64,000 bases of DNA from UBA7672 sp965229115 (GTDB taxonomy: Bacteria; Pseudomonadota; Alphaproteobacteria; Caulobacterales; Hyphomonadaceae): NCBI GenBank assembly GCA_965229115.1, contig CBDDIR010000003.1, positions 3,596,001-3,660,000 of the forward strand. The letters are read 5' to 3'. Within the stretch, counting starts at the first letter, position 1, and each line of letters begins with the position of its first letter. The notes below the pieces were generated by a model, which saw only the letters and a list, made by a program, of their open reading frames with translations, searched no databases and was not told the origin of the DNA. The translations under genes were made by a program, and so were the position numbers. Positions 8,097 to 17,097 of the stretch are shown piece after piece.

Positions 8097-8861
8097 GTGA
8101 GCTTTACTCGCATATATGACGGGTCCGAGCCCGTGCGCGTGAACAAGTGGCTGGCGCAGTCCGGCGTGTGTTCGCGGCGGGAGGCAGACGAGCTGATCGC
8201 GGCGGGCGCTGTGATGATCGATGGCGAGCGCGTGAGCGATGCGGGGCGCAAGATCGAGCCCGGACAGACGCTGGTGCTGAATGATCGCGCCGAGCTGGGG
8301 CTTGGGGCGCAGGTATCGGTGATCGTGCACAAGCCGGTTGGCATTGTGTCGGCGCAGCCTGATCCGGGACAGGTTCCGGCGGCGCGGTTGCTGACGGCGG
8401 AAAACCAGGTGGGGCCGGGCATCGCGCCGAACTCGCGCACGAGCTTTGCGCCGCTGGGCCGGCTGGACATGGATTCGCGCGGACTGCTGCTGCTGTCGGA
8501 AGACGGCGTTCTGGCCAAGGCGATCATCGGGCCCGAGAGCCAGATCGACAAGGAATATGTCGTCACGGTGAAGGGCAAGGCGGATCGCGCGAAGATCCAG
8601 AAGCTGCGCCATGGGCTGGAGCTGGATGGGCGTCAGCTGAAGCCGGCGAAGGTGACGCTGGATGATGTGCAGGTGTTGCGCTTCGTGCTGACCGAGGGAC
8701 GCAACCGGCAGATCCGGCGGATGTGCGAACTGGTGGAGCTGGAGGTGGTCGATCTGGTGCGCGTGCGGATCGGCACGTTGCAGCTGGGCGACCTGCGCGA
8801 GGGCAAGTGGCGGCATATCACGCCTGAGGAGCGCAATGCCCTGGTGGCGGCGAGCGCCTAG
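8097..8861 (+). CDS. rluF: 23S rRNA pseudouridine synthase, RluF type
   Basis: RsuA/RluB/RluE/RluF-family pseudouridine synthase of 254 residues. An S4 RNA-binding domain occupies about 13-60 (VNKWLAQSGVCSRREAD). The catalytic motif GRLDMDSRG puts the essential Asp at 124. KPVGIVS and EGRNRQIRRMCE further support the RluF-like branch, which in E. coli modifies U2604 of 23S rRNA. The exact target here is inferred. The start is GTG at 8097, preceded by AAGG. The stop overlaps the convergent macrodomain gene by 4 bases. Confidence 0.85.
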   Translation: MSFTRIYDGSEPVRVNKWLAQSGVCSRREADELIAAGAVMIDGERVSDAGRKIEPGQTLVLNDRAELGLGAQVSVIVHKPVGIVSAQPDPGQVPAARLLTAENQVGPGIAPNSRTSFAPLGRLDMDSRGLLLLSEDGVLAKAIIGPESQIDKEYVVTVKGKADRAKIQKLRHGLELDGRQLKPAKVTLDDVQVLRFVLTEGRNRQIRRMCELVELEVVDLVRVRIGTLQLGDLREGKWRHITPEERNALVAASA

Positions 8862-9367
8862 CTTTCGAGCGCTGACTGGTAGAGCGCGAGCGCTTCGGGG
8901 CTGAAGCAGCAGAAGGTGACATCGGGCGCGGCAGGCTCCGCGTCGAGAAAATCGCGCACCGTTTTGATGGCGATCTCGGTGGCGGCGGGGATCGGGTAGC
9001 CATAGACGCCGGTCGATATCGACGGGAACGCCACCGAGCCGCAGCCATAGGCGACGGCGAGCAGGAGAGAGTTGCGATAGCAGCTGGCGAGCTGTTCCGC
9101 CTCGCCCACGCCGCCGCCATACCAGACCGGGCCGACCGTGTGGATGACGAAGCGCTGGGGCAGATTGTAGGCGCCGGTGATGCGGGCCTCGCCAGTGGGA
9201 CAGCCGCCCAGCGTGCGGCATTCGGCAAGCAGGCCGGGACCTGCCGCGCGGTGTATTGCGCCATCGACCCCGCCGCCGCCCAGCAGGCTGGAATTGGCGG
9301 CATTCACGATGGCGTCGACCGCCACGCGCGTGATGTCGCCCTGCACTGCCGTTATCCGCCCCGCCAT
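8858..9367 (-). CDS. Macrodomain protein, O-acetyl-ADP-ribose deacetylase-like (YmdB type)
   Basis: Single-domain macrodomain protein of 169 residues predicted to bind ADP-ribose and remove O-acetyl or protein-linked ADP-ribose. The MacroD signature is present: GDIT near 10-13, VNAANSSLLGGGGVDGAIHRAAG (21-43) with the adenine-contacting Asp and catalytic Asn/Asp, and FPSISTGVYGYP for the distal-ribose loop. The ATG at 9367 begins exactly at the domain. A longer open frame upstream lacks conserved sequence and would run into the purL gene. It is convergent with rluF and divergent from purL. Confidence 0.9.
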   Translation of the reverse strand: MAGRITAVQGDITRVAVDAIVNAANSSLLGGGGVDGAIHRAAGPGLLAECRTLGGCPTGEARITGAYNLPQRFVIHTVGPVWYGGGVGEAEQLASCYRNSLLLAVAYGCGSVAFPSISTGVYGYPIPAATEIAIKTVRDFLDAEPAAPDVTFCCFSPEALALYQSALES

Positions 9368-9455
9368 AGCCCTGCAATCACACGTTTTGCGCCGGTTCGC
9401 AGCTAGTTTTGCGCGCCACATTGCAGAATCGGCGGGGGCGGGTAAATGACGCGCC

Positions 9456-11699
9456 ATGAGCGCGCAACCCGATATCTCCTCCCTTCTCGTTTCGCAGACG
9501 GCGGCTGATGCCGCCTCGCAGGGTATCAAGGCGGATGAGTTCGCCATCCTGCTCGACCGGCTGGGCCGGGCGCCGAACAAGGTGGAGCTCGGCATCTTCT
9601 CGGTGATGTGGTCGGAGCACTGCTCCTACAAATCCACGCGCCGGCATCTGGGCAAGTTCCCGACCAAGGGACCGAAGGTCATTCAGGGGCCGGGCGAGAA
9701 TGCTGGCGTTGTCGATATCGGCGATGGGCAGGCGTGCATCTTCAAGATGGAGTCGCACAACCACCCGTCCTACATCGAGCCGCGCCAGGGCGCGGGCACG
9801 GGCGTGGGCGGCATCCTGCGCGATGTGTTCACGATGGGCGCACGGCCGATTGCGCTGGTGAATGCGCTGCGCTTTGGCGACCCGAGCCATCCGAAGACAC
9901 GCTCGCTGGTGGCGGGCGTTGTGTCGGGCATTGGCGGATACGGAAACTGTGTGGGCGTGCCGACGGTGGCGGGCGAGACGCAATTCCACAAAGGCTATAA
10001 CGGCAACATCCTGGTCAACGCGATGGCAGTTGGCCTCGCGCAGACGGACAACATCTTCTACTCGCGGGGCGCCGAGCCGGGGAATGCGATCTTCTATGTC
10101 GGCTCGAAAACCGGCCGCGATGGCATCCATGGCGCGACGATGGCTTCGGCCGAGTTCTCCGAAGGCGATGAAGAGAAGCGCCCGACCGTGCAGGTGGGCG
10201 ACCCCTTCACCGAGAAGCTGCTGATCGAAGCGTGTCTTGAGCTGATGGCGACAGACTGGATCCAGTCGATCCAGGACATGGGCGCGGCCGGCCTCACCTC
10301 CTCTTCCGTCGAGATCGCGGACAAGGGCGGCGTCGGCGTCGAGATGGACATGGATAAAGTCCCGCAGCGCGAGACGGGCATGACGGCTTACGAGATCATG
10401 CTGTCCGAGTCTCAAGAGCGGATGCTCATGGTGCTGAAGCCGGGCAAAGAGGCGGATGCGAAGAAGATCTTCGACAAGTGGGATCTCGATGCCGAAGTGA
10501 TCGGCTACACGACGAACACTGGCCGCCTCGTGCTGAAGCAGCAGGGACAGGTGGTGTGCGATATTCCGGTGCCGCCGCTGAGCCAGGATGCGCCGAACTA
10601 TGATCGTCCGTGGAATGCGCCGAAGCCGGCGCCGGCGCTGGACGTCTCCAAATATCCCGAGCCGAAGAATTATGGCGAGGTTCTGCTGAAGCTGATGGCC
10701 TCGCCCGACATGGCGTCGAAGCGCTGGATCTGGGAGCAGTATGATCGCCACGTGATGGGCGACACGATTGATTCATCGCAGTCGGGCGGCGATGCGGCCA
10801 TCGTGCGTATCCACGGCACCAACAAGGGCCTCGCCATCTGCTCGGATTGCAACCCGCACTATGTTGCGGCCGATCCCTATGAGGGCGGCAAGCAGGCGGT
10901 GGCTGAAGCCTATCGCAACCTCTCCGCCGTTGGCGCCACGCCGATTGCGATCACCGACAACCTCAACTTCGGCAACCCGGAAAAGCCCGACACGATGGGC
11001 GTGATCGTGAAAGCGATCGAGGGCATGGCCGAGGCCTGCCGTGTGCTGGATTTCCCGGTCGTGAGCGGCAACGTCTCGCTCTACAACGAAACCGATGGCG
11101 TAGGCATTCCGCCGACACCGGTGGTGGGCGGCATCGGCCTGATCGAAAACCTCGATCACATCGCGACGCTGAAGGGCGCACAGGCGAACGACGTGCTGAT
11201 CGTCGTCGGCGACACCAAGGGACACCTAGGCGCATCCGCCTACGCGCGTGTCGTGCTGGGTCTCGATGGCGTTGCGGCGGGCTCGGCGCCGGCTGTTGAT
11301 CTGGCGCTTGAGAAGCGCAACGCGGCGTTCGTGCGCAAGCTTATCGCAGACGGCCTTGTCAATGCGGTGCACGACGTAAGCGAAGGCGGCATCGCTTGCG
11401 CAGCTGTCGAGATCGCGCTGTCGTCGGGCCACGGCGTCGTGCTGAGCGGCGACTGGACGGCATCGAAGCTGTTCGGCGAAGACCAGGCGCGCTACCTGCT
11501 CTCCGTGCACATCGACCACGCCGAAGAAGTCACGAACCGGATCACGCGCGAACTTTCACCGAGTGATGCAAACATCACCATCGGCGGCATCCGCCACGAA
11601 ACCATCGTCGGTTGGAAAGGTTTCGGCCCGGTTGCACTCGCAGACATCCGCGACGCGCACGAAGGCTGGCTGCCGAAGTACATGTCTGGTGCTTCGTAG
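9456..11699 (+). CDS. purL: Phosphoribosylformylglycinamidine synthase subunit PurL
   Basis: Small-type PurL (747 residues) of the three-subunit FGAM synthase (PurL, PurS, PurQ) in purine biosynthesis. It uses ATP and ammonia from PurQ to convert FGAR to FGAM. Residues 40-60 hold the catalytic His (WSEHCSYKST, His55). ESHNHPS and GAGTGVGGILRD follow in the first AIRS-like domain. A second AIRS-type half begins near 420 (SSQSGGDAA), with NFGNPEKPD and SEGGIACA. The length is normal for alphaproteobacteria. PurS and PurQ genes are not adjacent, and the upstream neighbour is divergent, so purL appears to be transcribed alone. Confidence 0.97.
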   Translation: MSAQPDISSLLVSQTAADAASQGIKADEFAILLDRLGRAPNKVELGIFSVMWSEHCSYKSTRRHLGKFPTKGPKVIQGPGENAGVVDIGDGQACIFKMESHNHPSYIEPRQGAGTGVGGILRDVFTMGARPIALVNALRFGDPSHPKTRSLVAGVVSGIGGYGNCVGVPTVAGETQFHKGYNGNILVNAMAVGLAQTDNIFYSRGAEPGNAIFYVGSKTGRDGIHGATMASAEFSEGDEEKRPTVQVGDPFTEKLLIEACLELMATDWIQSIQDMGAAGLTSSSVEIADKGGVGVEMDMDKVPQRETGMTAYEIMLSESQERMLMVLKPGKEADAKKIFDKWDLDAEVIGYTTNTGRLVLKQQGQVVCDIPVPPLSQDAPNYDRPWNAPKPAPALDVSKYPEPKNYGEVLLKLMASPDMASKRWIWEQYDRHVMGDTIDSSQSGGDAAIVRIHGTNKGLAICSDCNPHYVAADPYEGGKQAVAEAYRNLSAVGATPIAITDNLNFGNPEKPDTMGVIVKAIEGMAEACRVLDFPVVSGNVSLYNETDGVGIPPTPVVGGIGLIENLDHIATLKGAQANDVLIVVGDTKGHLGASAYARVVLGLDGVAAGSAPAVDLALEKRNAAFVRKLIADGLVNAVHDVSEGGIACAAVEIALSSGHGVVLSGDWTASKLFGEDQARYLLSVHIDHAEEVTNRITRELSPSDANITIGGIRHETIVGWKGFGPVALADIRDAHEGWLPKYMSGAS

Positions 11700-11824
11700 C
11701 TAGCGCTTTGTAACCGAATTGTTGCTCGCATTGGCAGCGCATTTTCGTTGCGCCGCAGCGCGCGAGCCTTGTTGACACGGCTTTGCGTTGGCGAAAGTGT
11801 CCGCCGCGTAGAGTTGGGGGACTA

Positions 11825-13456
11825 ATGGCCGACATCGATGTGACTGTTCGCGTGCGCGCTGTACTTTTGGCCGCGCTTACCGCTTGCGCTGCGTGCGGAG
11901 GCGGTGGAGGCGGCGATGGCGGAACAGTTGTGGGCGTATCGCCACCACCACCTCCCCCGCCAACTGTGCCGCCACCTCCGCCTGTACCTGTCGTGACGGC
12001 GCGCGCCGTAGCCAGCGCAACTTCCGTTCAGGAAGGGCAGCCGTTCAGGCTTGATGCCTCGACCTCATCAGAGGCAGGCGGCGCGGCGCTGACCTATGCG
12101 TGGACGCAGACGAGCGGACCTGCGGTGACAATCGCCTCGCCGGCCAGCGCCGTATTGAATCTCAACGCGGCCGAAGTGACAGCGGATACGAAGGCCGAGT
12201 TCAGGGTGACGGCAACGTCTGGCGCGGTGTCATCCGCTGCGACGGTAGAGGTGACGTTCGCGAATATTGCTCAGACGCCTGTGTTTCTGAATCTCGACCT
12301 GGCGGCGAATGCAATGTTCAACGCCACATATCCTTTTGCGATTGCGACGATCGTCGGGAACTGGACCTATGGCCTGGTGGGGACGACGCCTGCGGCGGGC
12401 GGACCGATAACTTTCACCCAGGTTGAAGTAGACGGCCCCAATCCCGCTACACCTTCGACCCTGGCACCGTTTTCCGAGACATTCACCCTGCCGGCGACGT
12501 TCGATCTGAGCCAAGCTCTTGTTACCGGAGGCGGCATGAACATCGATTTCCTGCGGCCATCTTTCACCGTCACGGAGGAGATGGCCAATCGATATCGAGT
12601 GTTCCGGAAAACGCCGGGAGGATCCTATGGCGCACCGATTCAGGACCTCACGCTTACCCGCCCTTGCGCCACGGAATATGGCTATGTCGGCACGTCTGGT
12701 TCGCTCACGACGCAGGTATATGTTGGGCAGCGCGAGCGTGGCTTCACACGCCTTTCCGATACGGGGGCGGTCCTTCAGGAGCTGAAAACGGGACAGTCGC
12801 TGTGTGCGATGGCGTCAGTGCGAGGGCCGATCAACTCCAACGGCAATTCGTTTGTCGGGGGGACGCCTGGGTTGCCGGAGCTCGTAGCCGTCGACACGAC
12901 TGCAAATACAGTCAATCACTTCGGCGCTTCCACCACTGATCCGACGCAGTACGTACTGAAGTCGCAAGCGCCCTTGCGACTGCTGAGTTCGTCTAGCTCG
13001 CTGAAGTTTGTGGCCGCGACGCGTATGTACAACACGAACCAATATGGGACCTGGGAGTCGATCGCGGGGCTAGCGGTCATCTATACGGATGGGCAGCATC
13101 AGGGCGAACATCGCCTGGTTCTCGTGGGGCTGGACCCGAACCGCATCATTCGGCAGGACACGCGCACTTGGACGCTTGGCGTTCCGTCTGACGTCATCTT
13201 CGATGATCTCGACGACGATAACGTTCCCGAAGTGATCGTCATCTCGTCAACGTCGCCACAGGCGATGGTCTATGAAACGAACAGCTTGTACCGGCCCACC
13301 ATACCTATCGCCGTATCCGCCACGCCGAGCTTTGTGGAGATTGGATTGGGCGCGACAAAGGCATTGCCGCGGATGAGTAACGTGATGAGCCTGATGGGCC
13401 TGTTCGTCGCCTACCGCGACAAGAACGAGGTGAAGCTGTTCTATCCGCCTGACTAG
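11825..13456 (+). CDS. Large lipoprotein with PKD/Ig-like domain and VCBS-like motif
   Basis: Function unknown. The 543-residue protein begins with a lipoprotein signal (AALTACAAC, modified Cys near 21-24), then a Gly run and a Pro-rich spacer (PPPPPPPTVPPPPP). Residues about 58-145 resemble a PKD/REJ-type beta-sandwich (LDASTSSEAGGAALTYAWTQ). The C-terminal part includes DDLDDDNVPEVIV, similar to the calcium-binding loops of VCBS/FG-GAP repeats. It is probably anchored in the outer membrane with a beta-rich outer part. The ATG at 11825 was chosen over an upstream in-frame ATG (11783) because a GGGGGA site lies just before it and the signal peptide follows. It lies between purL and the DUF4142 lipoprotein, same strand. 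Confidence 0.7.
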   Translation: MADIDVTVRVRAVLLAALTACAACGGGGGGDGGTVVGVSPPPPPPPTVPPPPPVPVVTARAVASATSVQEGQPFRLDASTSSEAGGAALTYAWTQTSGPAVTIASPASAVLNLNAAEVTADTKAEFRVTATSGAVSSAATVEVTFANIAQTPVFLNLDLAANAMFNATYPFAIATIVGNWTYGLVGTTPAAGGPITFTQVEVDGPNPATPSTLAPFSETFTLPATFDLSQALVTGGGMNIDFLRPSFTVTEEMANRYRVFRKTPGGSYGAPIQDLTLTRPCATEYGYVGTSGSLTTQVYVGQRERGFTRLSDTGAVLQELKTGQSLCAMASVRGPINSNGNSFVGGTPGLPELVAVDTTANTVNHFGASTTDPTQYVLKSQAPLRLLSSSSSLKFVAATRMYNTNQYGTWESIAGLAVIYTDGQHQGEHRLVLVGLDPNRIIRQDTRTWTLGVPSDVIFDDLDDDNVPEVIVISSTSPQAMVYETNSLYRPTIPIAVSATPSFVEIGLGATKALPRMSNVMSLMGLFVAYRDKNEVKLFYPPD

Positions 13457-13548
13457 AACCTGACCAATCGCTCATTGTGGAACCGGGAACGGCGGGGGCT
13501 GGGTGGCGTTGGAACCGGAGGGGGAACGCTGTCACCTGGAGGACCCGT

Positions 13549-14157
13549 ATGCCCCGTATCCTGATGATGTCTGCTGCTAGTGTTGCTGCGCTGGCGCTGG
13601 TTGCTTGTGGCGACAATATGAGTGCGAATGCGGAGCTGACGGCGCCGCCGACCGAGACGGCGGCTAATCCGGCGGCGGCGGAGAGTGCGGCGCGGGCGGC
13701 TCAGGACTTTGTCAGCGCGGCGGGCCAGGCGAGCCTGGTGGAAATCCGCACGAGTGAAATGGCGCTTGAGAAATCGACGAGCCCGGACGTGAAGGCGTTC
13801 GCGCAGATGATGATCGACAATCACAAGGCGGCTATCGACAAGCTGAAGGCGGCGTCTTCTTCAGCCTCACTGGCTCCGCCGTTGGACGTGCTGGACGATT
13901 TCCACATGCGCCGGATCAACGACCTGGTCGAAACGGATGGCGATGCGGACTTTGATGCAGATTATGCGGCGCTGCAGGTGGACGCGCATGACGACGCGAT
14001 CAAGCTGTTCGAGGGTTATTCCAAGGACACGAATGCAACAGCGCAGCTGAAATCGTACGCGGACGAAATGCTGCCCAAGCTGCAGGCGCACAAGGCAGAG
14101 GCGGAAAAGATCCGCGATCTGGCGGTGAAGTCCAACAAATCGCCCAATCCCAGCTGA
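13549..14157 (+). CDS. DUF4142 lipoprotein (ferritin-like periplasmic protein)
   Basis: Lipoprotein of 202 residues with lipobox LVAC (Cys20) and a DUF4142 domain, a four-helix ferritin-like fold found in periplasmic proteins of unclear role. Characteristic segments are SLVEIRTSEMALEKS, VKAFAQMMIDNHK and YADEMLPKLQAHK, matching the family's His-containing helix pattern. A strong GGAGGA ribosome binding site precedes the ATG at 13549. A longer frame from 13477 lacks such a site and would bury the signal peptide. The family is common in soil bacteria and sometimes linked to stress or outer-membrane homeostasis, but no reaction is established. Confidence 0.85.
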   Translation: MPRILMMSAASVAALALVACGDNMSANAELTAPPTETAANPAAAESAARAAQDFVSAAGQASLVEIRTSEMALEKSTSPDVKAFAQMMIDNHKAAIDKLKAASSSASLAPPLDVLDDFHMRRINDLVETDGDADFDADYAALQVDAHDDAIKLFEGYSKDTNATAQLKSYADEMLPKLQAHKAEAEKIRDLAVKSNKSPNPS

Positions 14158-14191
14158 GTAGCGCCCTGAAGGATTCCATAGGCTGACGAAA

Positions 14192-14225
14192 GGACGCAGC
14201 GGCTTCGAAATGGAGACGCTGCGTT
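14192..14225 (+). terminator. Hairpin after the DUF4142 gene
   Basis: GGACGCAGCG (14192-14201) pairs with CGCTGCGTTC (14216-14225), 10 bp with one G-U pair. It lies 35 bases after the stop. No U tract follows, so it may be a Rho-assisted end or a processing structure rather than an intrinsic terminator. Confidence 0.4.
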
Positions 14226-14335
14226 CTGCTATTGTGCGGAACCAATCCTGGACTAGATACAGCTCCGGGAAGCAGGCGACCCGGATCCGACCGCAGGCAC
14301 GAACCGCGCGGCGATCCAGGGAGGGACAAAAAACG

Positions 14336-14569
14336 ATGGCGATGGATCGGGCGACGCTCGAAGGTTATCTGCGTGAGGCGTTTCCCGACGCCCAGATCGC
14401 GCTGAAGGATCTTGCCGGCGATAATGATCACTGGAGCGCGGAGATCGTTTCGGAGCAGTTCCGGGGCAAGTCGCGCGTGGCGCAGCACCAGCTGGTGTAT
14501 GCCGCACTGAAGGGCCGAATGGGCGGCGTGCTGCATGCCCTCGCCCTCACCACGCGCGCGCCTGAGTGA
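14336..14569 (+). CDS. bolA: BolA family protein
   Basis: BolA/IbaG-type protein of 77 residues with the single class-II KH-like fold. Conserved parts are LREAFPDAQIALKDLAGDNDHWSAEIVS and SRVAQHQLVYAALKG, including the C-terminal His (AQHQ) used to co-ligate a [2Fe-2S] cluster with a monothiol glutaredoxin. The protein is cytoplasmic. The ATG at 14336 gives a normal family length, and the longer upstream frame is unconserved. A CGFS glutaredoxin gene lies downstream at 15483, and this BolA-Grx association is classical. An aldo/keto reductase is inserted between them. Confidence 0.9.
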   Translation: MAMDRATLEGYLREAFPDAQIALKDLAGDNDHWSAEIVSEQFRGKSRVAQHQLVYAALKGRMGGVLHALALTTRAPE

Positions 14570-14584
14570 GGCGACGGAAACAGC

Positions 14585-15433
14585 GTGTCCGATACTGTGC
14601 GTGACAAACCGGTTGGTGCGCGCCGCCTCGGCTTCGGGGTGAGCGGCCCACATGCGACGCCGCTGGTGCGGCCGCTCGTGACGGTCGAGATGGTGATGCA
14701 CGCCTTCGCTCTGGGCATCCGCGTTTTCGATACCGGACCGACCTATGGCAATGGCGAGGGTGAGCGCCGGCTGGGCGAAGCGCTGGCGCGGCTGCCGACC
14801 TATGAGCCGATCGTATCGACCAAAGTGGGGCTGCGGGTCACCAAGTCGGGCAAGAAGATCCACGCCTTCGATCCTGAGAGCGTGCGCAAATCGATCGAGA
14901 TGTCATTGCGGCGGCTGCGCCGGTCGCGAGTGGACTGGATGTTCCTGCATGGGCCGCCGGCGAACGGCCTGACCGATGCGCTGCTAAAGACCTTGGTTGA
15001 CCTGAAGTTCAAAGGCGATATCGGCGAGATTGGGATTTGCTCGCGCGACGACGCCTTGGATGCGGCCGCTGCGACGGGTCAGTTCACGTTGTTCATGGCG
15101 CCGGTGCATATCGGGCTTTCGGCAGACGAACTGCAGCGCCTGCAGCGGTTGCGGGCTGCAGGTGAGTTGATTGGCATCGAAGTTCTGGCAGCGGCGAAGC
15201 GGCGCTTCCCAGCTCCGGTTAGCGCGGGCGCGACGTGGCAGCTTGCCAGGACTTTGGCGGGCAAGGCCGGCCGGCCGGCTCCGACCCCTATGACCGTGCC
15301 GGAGGCCTTGAATTGGGCGCTTAACGAGGCGGGCGCGCACCGGATCATGACGACCACGACCCGGCTCGACCACCTCGAAGCCAATGTGCATGCGATCACC
15401 AGTCCCACGAGCGGACGCTTGATTACGACCTGA
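14585..15433 (+). CDS. Aldo/keto reductase family protein
   Basis: AKR-superfamily TIM-barrel oxidoreductase of 282 residues, probably NADPH-linked. The tetrad is visible: Asp49 and Tyr54 in FDTGPTYGNGEGE, Lys80 in VSTKVG, and His122 in MFLHGPP. The C-terminal cofactor segment is less conserved (HRIMTTTTRLDHLEANV), in the position of the usual phosphate-binding loop. The GTG start at 14585 lies 15 bases after the BolA gene, and the gene ends 49 bases before grxD, so the three may be co-transcribed. The substrate is unknown. The protein is somewhat short for the family. Confidence 0.8.
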   Translation: MSDTVRDKPVGARRLGFGVSGPHATPLVRPLVTVEMVMHAFALGIRVFDTGPTYGNGEGERRLGEALARLPTYEPIVSTKVGLRVTKSGKKIHAFDPESVRKSIEMSLRRLRRSRVDWMFLHGPPANGLTDALLKTLVDLKFKGDIGEIGICSRDDALDAAAATGQFTLFMAPVHIGLSADELQRLQRLRAAGELIGIEVLAAAKRRFPAPVSAGATWQLARTLAGKAGRPAPTPMTVPEALNWALNEAGAHRIMTTTTRLDHLEANVHAITSPTSGRLITT

Positions 15434-15482
15434 TCCGGCCTTAGCTGAGAGGCGTGACCCCATTTTTACCGGGAAAGACGCC

Positions 15483-15812
15483 ATGTCGGACGTAAACGCA
15501 CGCATTCAGGGCCTGATCGACGCTAGCCCGGTGTTCCTGTTCATGAAGGGCACGCCGACCTTCCCGCAGTGCGGTTTCTCGGCGACCGTGATCTCGATCC
15601 TTGACCACATCGGCGTGCAGTACGACAGCGCCAACATTCTCGAGGACGCCGAGCTGCGCCAGGGGATCAAGGATTTCTCGAACTGGCCGACCATTCCCCA
15701 GCTATACGTAAAGGGCGAGTTCATCGGCGGCTGCGACATCACCAAGGAGATGTTCCAGTCGGGCGAGCTGAAGCAGCTGCTGCAGGACAAGGGCGTGGCG
15801 GTCGCGGCCTAG
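15483..15812 (+). CDS. grxD: Monothiol glutaredoxin, Grx4 type
   Basis: CGFS-type monothiol glutaredoxin of 109 residues that binds a glutathione-ligated [2Fe-2S] cluster as a dimer or with BolA, and passes it to Fe-S proteins. The active-site motif is PQCGFS with Cys30. MKGTPTFP, the WPTIPQLYVKGEFIGGCDI block and the C-terminal helix are all family-typical. It lies 49 bases after the aldo/keto reductase and is followed by a clear terminator, closing the bolA-AKR-grxD group. Confidence 0.96.
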   Translation: MSDVNARIQGLIDASPVFLFMKGTPTFPQCGFSATVISILDHIGVQYDSANILEDAELRQGIKDFSNWPTIPQLYVKGEFIGGCDITKEMFQSGELKQLLQDKGVAVAA

Positions 15813-15838
15813 GCTGGGCGGCATCGTCAAGATTGAAG

Positions 15839-15869
15839 GGCGCTGGACCGGATGGTCCGGCGCCTTTTT
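15839..15869 (+). terminator. Rho-independent terminator after grxD
   Basis: An 11-bp stem (15839-15849 with 15854-15864, one G-U pair) with a GGAT tetraloop is followed by five T residues (15865-15869), 26 bases after the grxD stop. Confidence 0.92.
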
Positions 15870-15878
15870 CGTGGTTGG

Positions 15879-17009
15879 TTAGGCGCCGGTGTAGCGGGCG
15901 CGGGGACGGATGAGGCGGCCGGTTTCGCGTTGCTCCATGGCGTGGGCGAGCCAGCCGGTCATGCGGGCGAGCGCGAAGATGGAGAAGGTGGCTTCGTCCG
16001 GGAGGTTGAGGCTTCGCGTCATGGCGGCAAGGGCCGCGTCGCAGTTGGGCTTGTCGCCGGTTTCGTGTTCGAGGGCGCGAAGAGCCTTGGCGATGGCGGG
16101 CTTTGGCTTGAGAGCGGCGATCAGGTTTGCCGCACGGACGTCGCCTTCGTGATAGAGCGGATGGGACCAGCCGGCGATGGCGTCGCCGCGGGCGACCATG
16201 GCGCGGGCTTCGGCTGCGATGTCCTTGGCCGAGGTGAGCTGGTCGAGTTGCGCAAGGGCGCGGGTGGGCGCTTCGCCGTGTAGTGGACCGGCGAGCGTGG
16301 AGAGGCCGGCGAGTGCGCAGGCGGCGAGAGGGGCGCCGGTTGAGGCAGCTATGCGGACGGTGAAGGTGGAGGGGTTTAGCTCGTGGTCGGCCATGAGGAT
16401 GAGCGCGCGGCGGATGATCTGTGCGTCCTTGGCGTTGAGCTTCCAGGCTGTGGCGAGGCGTTGGTGGAGCGGACCTTTGCCGGGTGCGCCCGCGAGCGTG
16501 TCGGCAAACTCGAACAGGATGGACCATGCGTCGGCGTGGAGTGCGGTGGCGTTGCGGCCGAGGCTGGGTGCGTCTTCGCCGGCGCGGCGCGCAAGCATGG
16601 CGAAGGCGCGAGATTTTGGTGTTGAGCCTGGCGTGCGGCGCGTGGGTTGCTGAAGCGGTGCGGCATCGGCGGTCCAGAGCAAGCGCGCCATGTCTTCGAG
16701 GGTGGATTTCGCGGCGAGCGTTTCGACGGATTGGCCGCGGATGATGAGCTGGCCATCGCGTACCGTTGAGATGGCGCTTTCGAGTACAGGTTCGCCCCAG
16801 GCGATGGCGCCGGCGGCGACTTCTGAGCGGCGGCGAGCGCCGCGCCGCCTGCCCTTCAACCGCGCGACATCGCTGGCGGAATAAAGGCTGCGGCGTGGAT
16901 CATCATCGTCTGCTTTTGCGCGCACAAGACCGCGCGAGACATAGGCGTAGAGCGTCTGCTTGCGCACGCTGAGCAGGGAGAGCGCGTCTTCAGCGGCGAT
17001 CCAGTCCAT
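15879..17009 (-). CDS. Citrate synthase-like protein with N-terminal helix-turn-helix
   Basis: Citrate synthase-family protein of 376 residues fused to an N-terminal DNA-binding-like segment. Residues 1-53 (LLSVRKQTLYAYVSRGLVRA then YSASDVARLK) match the MerR/excisionase helix-turn-helix pattern. The synthase part follows from about 65. The catalytic positions appear preserved: His244 in AGPLHGEAP, His283 in GWSHPLYHEGD and Asp324 in KPNCDAALA. These contexts are divergent from true citrate synthases, so enzyme activity, a regulatory role, or both are possible. The ATG at 17009 with AAGG upstream is preferred to a TTG at 17039. It is divergent from a second citrate synthase at 17098, which suggests control of, or partnership with, that gene. 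Confidence 0.85.
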   Translation of the reverse strand: MDWIAAEDALSLLSVRKQTLYAYVSRGLVRAKADDDDPRRSLYSASDVARLKGRRRGARRRSEVAAGAIAWGEPVLESAISTVRDGQLIIRGQSVETLAAKSTLEDMARLLWTADAAPLQQPTRRTPGSTPKSRAFAMLARRAGEDAPSLGRNATALHADAWSILFEFADTLAGAPGKGPLHQRLATAWKLNAKDAQIIRRALILMADHELNPSTFTVRIAASTGAPLAACALAGLSTLAGPLHGEAPTRALAQLDQLTSAKDIAAEARAMVARGDAIAGWSHPLYHEGDVRAANLIAALKPKPAIAKALRALEHETGDKPNCDAALAAMTRSLNLPDEATFSIFALARMTGWLAHAMEQRETGRLIRPRARYTGA

Positions 17010-17030
17010 GACGAACCTTGAGTTGATTGT

Positions 17031-17082
17031 ATTGATCAATCTTGACGATAATCACCCTGTCTCGCCATCTGATCATCGTCAA
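17031..17082. promoter_or_regulatory. Operator-like repeats between the divergent citrate synthase genes
   Basis: The 88-base gap holds a perfect palindrome ATTGATCAAT (17031-17040) and a perfect 8-bp inverted repeat TTGACGAT (17042-17049) / ATCGTCAA (17075-17082). Both lie where promoters of the two divergent genes should be. They are candidate binding sites for the helix-turn-helix of the adjacent citrate synthase-like protein, by inference from position only. Confidence 0.5.
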
Positions 17083-17097
17083 TCAGGGAGTTAGGCG

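Noticed and set aside
9378..10751. Long minus-strand open frame inside purL
   Set aside because: It is antisense to a fully conserved PurL and has no recognisable protein features.
11770..11800. TTGACA-like hexamer upstream of the large lipoprotein gene
   Set aside because: No suitable -10 element lies at the right spacing, so a promoter could not be supported.
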